Of a stretch of DNA of 45,356 nucleotides, positions 33,616-40,013 are shown piece by piece (position 1 is the stretch's first letter; the number at the start of each line of letters is the position of its first letter). Origin of the DNA: Myxococcales bacterium. Its GTDB lineage: Bacteria; Myxococcota_A; Polyangia; Haliangiales; Haliangiaceae. Location of the stretch: NCBI GenBank assembly GCA_028287115.1, contig JAQBQF010000250.1, forward strand, positions 1-45,356. Direction: 5' to 3'. A model generated the notes under the pieces. The model made no database searches. It saw only the letters and a program-made list of their open reading frames with translations, and was not told the DNA's origin. Position numbers and translations under genes: made by a program.

Positions 33616-35010
33616 ATGAAAGACACCCTCGTGATGATCATGGCCGGCGGCAAGGGCTCGCGCCTCGGCCCGCTGACGATTCACCGGTCGAAGCCGGGCG
33701 TTCCGTTCGCCGGCCGATACCGGATCATCGACTTCGCGCTGTCGAACTTCGTCAACTCCGGATATCGCCGGATCTACGTGCTCACGCAGTACATGTCGTC
33801 GAGCCTGATCAAGCACCTGTCGCGCAACTGGCGGCTGTCAGGCTTTGGCGAATACATCGAGGTCGTCCCCGCGCAGATGCGACTCGGCGAGTTCTGGTAC
33901 CGAGGCACGGCCGACGCTGTCTATCAAAATCTCAACCTCGTACGGGATGCGCGCGCGGCCAATGTCGCGGTGTTCGGTGGCGACCACATCTACAAGATGG
34001 CCGTCGATCAGATGGAGGATCAACATCGCGATCTCGCCGCTGATCTCACGGTCGCCGCGTTTCCAGTCCCGACGGCCGAGGCGAGCGCGTTCGGCATCAT
34101 CGACGTCGACAAGACCGGCCGGATCATCGGCTTCATCGAGAAACCGGCGAATCCGCCGGAGATGCCCGGCCGGCCCGGTTGGTCGCTCGTCTCGATGGGC
34201 AACTACATGTTCAAGCGCGAGGTCCTCGAGCGGGTGCTCAGCGATGACGGCGAGAGCGGCAGCTCGAAGCACGATTTCGGACGCGACATCATCCCGAAGC
34301 TGCTCGACGAGGGCGCGCGGGTCTACGTCTATGACTTCGCGCAGAATCGAATTCCCGGCGAGCCCGAAGGTGTGGCGCCGTACTGGCGCGATGTCGGCAC
34401 GATCGACTCGTACTTCACGTCGAACATGGAGCTGCGCGCGCGGATCCCGGCGCTCGATCTGTACAACCGGCAATGGCGGATCCGCAGCGCGCAACGCGAC
34501 TATCCACCGGCGAGGTTCGTCCGCGCCGGCGAGGGCTTGCCCTCGGCCGAGGTCGACGACAGCCTGATCTGCGAAGGCTCGATCATCGCTTCGGCGACGG
34601 TGTGCGAGACCGTGCTCAGCTACGACTGCTTCGTTCACGCCGGTGCGGTCGTCAAAGACTCGGTGATCCTGTCGGGTTGCGACATCGGACGTGGCGCTCG
34701 GATCACGCGCGTCGTCCTCGACAAGAACTGCAAGATCGAGCCGGGCTGCGTGATCGGCGAAGATCGGGAGGCGGACGCGGCGCGGTTTCCGTTCATGACG
34801 GAGTCCGGAATCGTCGTCGTGCCGAAGGGGACCTTGGTACCGGCGAAGGGCCCGTGCATCTTCGCCAACGACGTCGCCGAGCTGCTGACGAACGATCCGG
34901 AGCTGTCGGAGAAGCTCCAGCCCGGACAGTTCGAGGTCTCGACGCAGAGCCGTCACAGCTACGAGTCGGCCGGCCCTCGCTTCAAGCGGTACGCCGGCGA
35001 TCTTGTCTAG
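33616..35010 (+). CDS. glgC: Glucose-1-phosphate adenylyltransferase
   Basis: The 464-aa protein has the pyrophosphorylase N-terminus MAGGKGSRLGPLTIHRSKPG, FGGDHIYKM, GIIDVDKTGRIIGFIEKP and a C-terminal left-handed beta-helix (CEGSIIASATVCETVLSYDC onward). It makes ADP-glucose from ATP and glucose-1-phosphate, the committed step of glycogen synthesis. It is slightly longer than the E. coli enzyme (431 aa), with ~35 extra residues at the C-terminus. A TACGAT -10-like box (33582-33587) and CGAGAG six bases before the ATG fit a short leader. glgA follows six bases downstream, so the two form an operon. Confidence 0.96.
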   Translation: MKDTLVMIMAGGKGSRLGPLTIHRSKPGVPFAGRYRIIDFALSNFVNSGYRRIYVLTQYMSSSLIKHLSRNWRLSGFGEYIEVVPAQMRLGEFWYRGTADAVYQNLNLVRDARAANVAVFGGDHIYKMAVDQMEDQHRDLAADLTVAAFPVPTAEASAFGIIDVDKTGRIIGFIEKPANPPEMPGRPGWSLVSMGNYMFKREVLERVLSDDGESGSSKHDFGRDIIPKLLDEGARVYVYDFAQNRIPGEPEGVAPYWRDVGTIDSYFTSNMELRARIPALDLYNRQWRIRSAQRDYPPARFVRAGEGLPSAEVDDSLICEGSIIASATVCETVLSYDCFVHAGAVVKDSVILSGCDIGRGARITRVVLDKNCKIEPGCVIGEDREADAARFPFMTESGIVVVPKGTLVPAKGPCIFANDVAELLTNDPELSEKLQPGQFEVSTQSRHSYESAGPRFKRYAGDLV

Positions 35011-35016
35011 GCGCTC

Positions 35017-36477
35017 ATGCGCGTCGTTCATGTCTCGAGTGAGGTAGCGCCGTTCGCGCAATCCGGCGGCCTCGCGGACGTGTTGGCAGGTTTGCCCGCA
35101 GCGCTCGCGCAGAGTCACACGCTCGACGTCGGCGTGATGGTGCCGCTCTACCAAGGTGTTCCCGAGCGCCTCGCCGCCGCGGGGCTCACCCTCGACGAGG
35201 GCAAGCCGATCGTGATCCAGGTCGGTCCTCATCGGTTCGAGGCCGCGCTCCGCATGGCGCGGCTCGGACGCGTTCGTTACGGCTTCGTCGATTGCGCACC
35301 GCTCTACGATCGTCCCGGTACGCTGTACGGGCCCGGCGGCCCGGCCGAGTTTCCCGATAACCACATCCGATTTGCAGCGCTCGGGAAGGCCGCGGTCGAG
35401 CACGGCGCCATGCTGGTCGACGGATCGATCGACGTCTTGCACGCGCACGATTGGCAAGGCGCACCGGCGGCGGTCTACGCGCGCCTGTCGGATCCGACGA
35501 TCTCGATCGTGTCGACGGTTCACAACCTCGCGTACCGCGGCATCTTCCCGAAGCAGGCGATGACCGACCTCGGGTTCCCGTGGTCGATGTTCGATCTGCA
35601 CCACATCGAGTTCTGGGACCAGGTGTGCCTGTTGAAGGGCGGGCTCGCCGCAGCAGATGCCGTGACGACCGTCAGCCCGAGTTACGCGCGCGAGATTCTG
35701 ACGCCTGAACGTGGCGAGGCGCTCGATGACTTCTTGCGCTGGGACGTGCGCCGGCTCGTCGGAATCGTCAACGGGATCGACGTGAAGTCCTGGGATCCGG
35801 CCACCGACCGTGCGCTCCCCGCAAACTTCACACGCAGCGACCTCGCCGGAAAAGCCGCGTGCAGGACGGCCGCCGCAAAGGAGATGGGACTGCAGCTCTC
35901 GGCCGACGAGCCGCTGATCGGCGTGATCGCGCGGATGACCGATCAGAAAGGACTCGATCTCGTTGCCGACATCGTGCCCGAGCTCGAAGTGCTCGGCGCG
36001 AAGCTGATCGTGCTCGGCTCTGGTGAGCCCGCGCTCGAAGCTCGATTTCGTACGCTCGCCGAGATGTTCCCCGAGCACGTCGCCGTGCGGATCGGCTTTG
36101 ACCTCGACCTATCGCGCCGGATCTACGCGGGTAGCGATCTGTTCGTGATGCCTTCGCGATTCGAACCGTGCGGGCTCGGCCAGCTCTATGCGATGCGCTA
36201 CGGCGCGATCCCGATCGTGCACGCGGTCGGTGGCTTGCGAGACACGGTGATCGATCCGGGCGACGCCGAGCTCGTGCGCGGTAAAGGCACCGGGATCCGG
36301 TTCGAGGTCCCGAGCGGCGCCGCGCTCGCACTAGCGCTCGCTCGCGCGGTGAAGCTCTATCGCGATCCGAAAGCGCTCGCGGCCGTGCGCGGCGCAGCGA
36401 TGTCGCGCGACTCTTCGTGGACGGCATCGGCGCATCAATACGTCCAGCTGTATCGCTCGCTCCGCACCGTCCCGTAG
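35017..36477 (+). CDS. glgA: Glycogen (starch) synthase
   Basis: The 486-aa GT5 enzyme has the N-terminal MRVVHVSSEVAPFA, HAHDWQGAPAAVY, and the C-terminal RFEPCGLGQLYAMRYG-VHAVGGL motif that binds ADP-glucose. It elongates alpha-1,4-glucan from the ADP-glucose made by GlgC. The N-terminal loop reads QSGGL rather than the usual KTGGL, replacing the Lys that contacts ADP-glucose in E. coli GlgA (Lys15) with Gln. The other motifs are intact, so it is probably active but may differ in affinity. It starts six bases after glgC, and a repeat-packed gene-free kilobase follows its stop. Confidence 0.95.
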   Translation: MRVVHVSSEVAPFAQSGGLADVLAGLPAALAQSHTLDVGVMVPLYQGVPERLAAAGLTLDEGKPIVIQVGPHRFEAALRMARLGRVRYGFVDCAPLYDRPGTLYGPGGPAEFPDNHIRFAALGKAAVEHGAMLVDGSIDVLHAHDWQGAPAAVYARLSDPTISIVSTVHNLAYRGIFPKQAMTDLGFPWSMFDLHHIEFWDQVCLLKGGLAAADAVTTVSPSYAREILTPERGEALDDFLRWDVRRLVGIVNGIDVKSWDPATDRALPANFTRSDLAGKAACRTAAAKEMGLQLSADEPLIGVIARMTDQKGLDLVADIVPELEVLGAKLIVLGSGEPALEARFRTLAEMFPEHVAVRIGFDLDLSRRIYAGSDLFVMPSRFEPCGLGQLYAMRYGAIPIVHAVGGLRDTVIDPGDAELVRGKGTGIRFEVPSGAALALALARAVKLYRDPKALAAVRGAAMSRDSSWTASAHQYVQLYRSLRTVP

Positions 36478-36502
36478 CTGCAGGTTCGGAAGTCGCGCGC
36501 GG

Positions 36503-36855
36503 GACGAAATTCTCCGAACACGCACGCGCACGGGAGCGCTTCGGAACACGCGCTCGGTTGACGAAACTTCCGCAGCACGCGGATCGCATCCGCTCGAACA
36601 AGCACGGTCGACGAAATTTCCGCCAACACACGCGCGCGCACGGGAGCGCTTCGGAACACGCGCTCGTTGACGAAAATTCCGCACCACGCGGATCGCATCC
36701 GTTCGAACAAGCACCGTTGACGAAATTTCCGTCAACAAACGCGCGCGCATTGGATCGCCTCGAGACACGCGCTCGTTGACGAAAATTCCGCACCACGCGG
36801 ATCGCATCCGTTCGAAAAGCACCGTTGACGAAATTTCCGCCAACACGCGCGCGCA
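36503..36855. repeat. 108-bp tandem repeat, three copies plus a partial
   Basis: Copies begin at 36503, 36610 and 36719, and a partial one at 36827 (periods 107, 109, 108). Each full copy contains two GACGAAA-x-TTCCG sites alternating at about 50 and 58 bases (36503, 36560, 36610, 36669, 36719, 36778, 36827), the nearly palindromic core being GACGAAATTTCCGTC. Open minus-strand frames here are by-products of the repeat. It lies just after glgA. Confidence 0.85.
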
Positions 36856-36878
36856 GTTTTCGCGGCAGGGATCGTACG

Positions 36879-37057
36879 TACGTGGCTTCGCGTACGCGCT
36901 CTGTCGCGCGCGCGCATCTCGTACGTGACTTCCCGTAGGCATCTCGGAGTGGTCTACGTGAGCTCACGTATGCGCCGCGAAACCTCGTACGTGAATCACG
37001 CACGTCGGCTACGTGTGATCGCGCGGCGGCGTACGTGGGATCGCGGCGGTCGTACAC
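36879..37057. repeat. Array of TACGTG sites, partly at 22-bp spacing
   Basis: TACGTG or its complement occurs at 36879, 36922, 36955, 36965 (reverse), 36988, 37010 and 37032, with a degenerate TACACA at 37053. The last five sites are 23, 22, 22 and 21 bases apart, about two helical turns. No gene overlaps it. Confidence 0.65.
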
Positions 37058-37078
37058 ACCGTCGGTGATTTTCGCTCC

Positions 37079-37202
37079 ACGTCCGAATCGCGGACGTCGG
37101 CGTCCGAACGACGGACACACTCGTCCGCCCTACGGACCTGTTCCGTCCGGCTGGTCGGACCTCGGCGTCCGATATACGGACCTCCCCGTCCGGGCTGCGG
37201 AC
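37079..37202. repeat. Six GTCCG-N5/6-CGGAC palindromes at 21-22 bp intervals
   Basis: Left arms GTCCG start at 37081, 37102, 37123, 37145, 37167 and 37188 (steps 21, 21, 22, 22, 21); each is followed after 5 or 6 bases by CGGAC. Centres vary in sequence but not length. The phasing puts every site on the same face of the helix, as in iterons or cooperative operator arrays. Centres are too short and variable for a CRISPR array. Confidence 0.88.
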
Positions 37203-37504
37203 TGATCTCACTGTGCGCCGGCGCTACACTTTTGAAGCACCTCGTTTGACGCATTGCGCTGTGAGGGACCCTGTTGACTAGTGCCCAAAACAGGCCGGTT
37301 ATTCACAAGCCAATTTGGACCTAAGCACCCGATTTCCATGGTCCCGCCCAGATCGGGGGATCGCGTGTGAATAAGTTGTGATCCCGAGGTCAGGACAGTG
37401 TCCGGGAGGGACGGCACTTCGGTAACTTACGATATATGTGGATGAACATGCGGATCCGACCTACATGCGTCCAAATCGGTCCGGAGTGAGCGCCCAGGAG
37501 ACAC
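37203..37504. other. Gene-free stretch with DnaA-box-like sites
   Basis: TTATTCACA at 37299-37307 and its complement TGTGAATAA at 37366-37374 match the DnaA-box consensus TTWTNCACA; TGTGGATGA at 37437-37445 is one base from the complement of TTATCCACA. Short palindromes CCAATTTGG (37310-37318) and GGACAGTGTCC (37393-37403) and an AT-rich patch near 37430 are also present. No gene, tRNA or convincing terminator is seen in the rest. Confidence 0.5.
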
Positions 37505-38425
37505 TCAGGGACCGGTCGCAGAGCCCGTATCGGGAGCTGCATCGGGACCGGGAGTCGCTCCGGAAACTCCCGCGTCGCCGCCACCGGTCTCGGAAGCGAG
37601 CTTGAGCAGCCGACACGCCTCGTCATCCTTTGCATCGCACGCGCGCGTCAGCAGCTGCTTGCCGCGCTCTAGATCGCGCGGCACGCCGAGACCCTGCATG
37701 GCCATCGCGCCCAGCAGACGGCAGGCCACCGCATCGTCGGGCAGGCATGCTCGCTCGAGCCAGACCGCGGCGGCGCTGGTGCTCTTCGGGAGGCCTTTGC
37801 CCTCGAGATACAAGACGCCGATCTGCCGGCACGCCGTCGGATCGCCGGAGTCGCAGCCGAGCTTGTAGTGCGTTACGGCCTGCTTCCAGCGGCCGACGCC
37901 GCCTTTGGCCGCCAGCGTGGCATCCAGATCACCGACGTTCGTACACGCAAACGGCACGTTGCCTTTGCAGGCCTTGTCGAGGAGCGTTTCGGCGCGCTGC
38001 AGGTCGACCGCGACGCCCCGACCGTCGCGGAGGAGCAAGCCGAGGTTTCGACACGACAGCTTGTATCCGCCGTCGCATGCCTTTTGATAGATCTCCATCG
38101 CGCGCTGAGGGTTCTTGTCGGTGCCCATGCCCTCGGCGAGGGCGAGTGCGAGGTGATTGCACGCCGACAGGTTTCCTCCGGTGCACGCTTGCCCGAACAA
38201 CGCGGTCGCGCGCCGCGGATCCGGCGAGACGCCCGTGCCCTCCGCGTACATCACGCCGAGGTTGCGGCACGCCTCGAGGTCTCCCGCGACGCACTTCTTG
38301 TCGAACCGAGCAGCGAGCTCCGCAGGATCGACGACCGCGTCGCTGCCCGCGGCATCGTCCCGCAGCTTGGACGGGGAGCCCTTACACGCAACCACGACGA
38401 GCGCGGCGACCGCGAGGGCTCGCAT
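37505..38425 (-). CDS. Sel1-repeat (TPR-like) lipoprotein
   Basis: ATG 38425 starts a lipoprotein signal, MRALAVAALVVVACKG; a longer in-frame start would run into the next gene. The 306-aa product carries about seven Sel1-like repeats of ~36 residues, each with paired Cys about 7-8 residues apart (CVAGDLEACRNLGVMYAEG, CTGGNLSACNHLALALAEG), like the disulfide-bridged Helicobacter cysteine-rich proteins. It ends in a Gly/Ala/Pro-rich tail. Sel1 proteins are adaptors, here probably extracytoplasmic. It lies 28 bases downstream of the membrane protein gene in the same direction, so they may be co-transcribed. Confidence 0.88.
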   Translation of the reverse strand: MRALAVAALVVVACKGSPSKLRDDAAGSDAVVDPAELAARFDKKCVAGDLEACRNLGVMYAEGTGVSPDPRRATALFGQACTGGNLSACNHLALALAEGMGTDKNPQRAMEIYQKACDGGYKLSCRNLGLLLRDGRGVAVDLQRAETLLDKACKGNVPFACTNVGDLDATLAAKGGVGRWKQAVTHYKLGCDSGDPTACRQIGVLYLEGKGLPKSTSAAAVWLERACLPDDAVACRLLGAMAMQGLGVPRDLERGKQLLTRACDAKDDEACRLLKLASETGGGDAGVSGATPGPDAAPDTGSATGP

Positions 38426-38453
38426 CGCCGACGTTCGTAACACAACCTTGCAG

Positions 38454-39980
38454 TCACTGCGCGACTGCAGGGCGCACCGTCTGCATGTATCCGCGATCCG
38501 CGACGGCTCCCCCGTGCGAGACGAGGCCAAATGCCATGGTGATGGCGATTCCCACGACGACGGCGCTCGCGAGCCCCCGCCAGCCCGCCACCCGCTGGAT
38601 GGCCCACCCGAGCAAGGCGGAGATCCCCAGAACGAACGGGGCAATGCTGAGGAGCCCGGTCGCGCCGACGGCCTGGCCAAGATTAGGCGCGACCGCATGA
38701 TCGCCGAGCAGCCTGAACGTGACCTCGTAGAGCGGATCGGGCATCGAGTCCGGCCAGTACGGAAAGGTCGCGGACGACAGACAGTAGATGATCACGGCCG
38801 ACACGATCGTTCCGCAGGCGACCCCGAGGAGCCACGGGCGGCCGCGCAAAGACCCCAGCGCGACGCCGACCAGCGGGAGCATGAACGGCAACATCGCCGT
38901 GATGTAGCGAGGCCCGACGTTCCAGCCGCCGCGCCAGAAGTTGATCGACGACACGAACAGCACGAACACGAGCACGACGCCTGCGAGCGCGAGCACGGTC
39001 GCCCGATCGCCGCGTCGCCACAGCACGACGCCTCCGGGGATCGCGAGCAGCCACCACGGCGCGAGCACGAAGAGGCCATTGTCGGGCCGGAACAGCGAGC
39101 CGTAGAACGCCTCCCAGCGCAGCGAGGTCATCCCGAGAAAGCCCTGGCTGTGAAAGTGCGCGAACGAGACCGAGTTGTCGTAGCCGGTCTTCCACGGGCT
39201 GCCGAAACACACGGAGTGGTACCAGAGCAAGACGACGATCGGGACCGCTGCGGCCGCCGACGCGACGAGGAGTAACCGGAGCACCTCGCGACGCGGCCAC
39301 GCTCGCAGCTTCCAGATCAGATAGATCACGATCGGCACCCCGGCGAACGCCGCTTGATAATCGACGAGCGGTGCGGCGCCGGCGAGCGCACCGGCGGCCG
39401 CGATCGCGAGCATGCCGCGCCTTCGTTCGGCGACGTCGATCGCGAGGATCCACGCGCTGCCGATGCAGACCGCGGCGAGCTGATGCGAGAAGTACAAGAT
39501 CGAGTACGTCATCGCCATCGAGCCGAGCGCGTACGCGATCAGCAGCAGGCGCCGCGTCGCCTCGTCCGGAACGAACCGCTCCAAGAAGCCCGACAACAGC
39601 CACAAGAACAGCAGGGCCGGTATCACGCCCGAGGTGATCCGCGCGATCCACAGCGAGACCGCCAGGCTCGGCTCGCCGCCGATCCAACTGACGACCGCGT
39701 AGACCGGCACGGCGATCAGCGACGAGCCCGGTGCCTTGTTCGAGTACTGATGCCCCTGCCACGGGGCCATGTCCGCGGTGCCGCCCCATCGATCGACGCC
39801 ACGATCGATCGCGAACGTATGGTCTTCGACGATCGCCTTGACGAGGTAGACGCGCGGCAGCTCGTTCGCGCTGTGGATCCGCGGGAAATACGGAAACACG
39901 TAGAGGTACGCGACCGCGATCGCGGCCAGCCATCCGTAACGCCCGAGATGGAGCGAGCCATGGCGCGGTGTCACGGGCAC
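38454..39980 (-). CDS. Polytopic membrane glycosyltransferase-like protein
   Basis: The 508-aa protein has about eleven to twelve predicted transmembrane helices with a first extracytoplasmic loop carrying FAIDRGVDRWGGTADMA and GHQYSNKAPGSSLIAVP. That loop style, with acidic residues after the first helix, is typical of the GT-C superfamily (ArnT/PMT/GT39-like), which uses polyprenyl-phosphate sugars. Substrate is unknown. The start (GTG 39980) is 33 bases from the divergent start of the phosphatase-superfamily gene, so both promoters overlap there. It probably modifies a lipid or surface glycan, possibly with that neighbour. Confidence 0.8.
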   Translation of the reverse strand: MPVTPRHGSLHLGRYGWLAAIAVAYLYVFPYFPRIHSANELPRVYLVKAIVEDHTFAIDRGVDRWGGTADMAPWQGHQYSNKAPGSSLIAVPVYAVVSWIGGEPSLAVSLWIARITSGVIPALLFLWLLSGFLERFVPDEATRRLLLIAYALGSMAMTYSILYFSHQLAAVCIGSAWILAIDVAERRRGMLAIAAAGALAGAAPLVDYQAAFAGVPIVIYLIWKLRAWPRREVLRLLLVASAAAAVPIVVLLWYHSVCFGSPWKTGYDNSVSFAHFHSQGFLGMTSLRWEAFYGSLFRPDNGLFVLAPWWLLAIPGGVVLWRRGDRATVLALAGVVLVFVLFVSSINFWRGGWNVGPRYITAMLPFMLPLVGVALGSLRGRPWLLGVACGTIVSAVIIYCLSSATFPYWPDSMPDPLYEVTFRLLGDHAVAPNLGQAVGATGLLSIAPFVLGISALLGWAIQRVAGWRGLASAVVVGIAITMAFGLVSHGGAVADRGYMQTVRPAVAQ

Positions 39981-40013
39981 GTTGCTCCCGAACGTGATAC
40001 CACCACATCGATC

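Noticed and set aside
35828..37120. 430-residue minus-strand frame through glgA and the 108-bp repeats
   Set aside because: Low-complexity Arg-rich product, antisense to glgA, with repeated peptides that only mirror the DNA repeat.
37079..37202. CRISPR-like array
   Set aside because: Units are 21-22 bp with 5-6-bp variable centres, too short for repeat plus spacer, and no cas genes are present.
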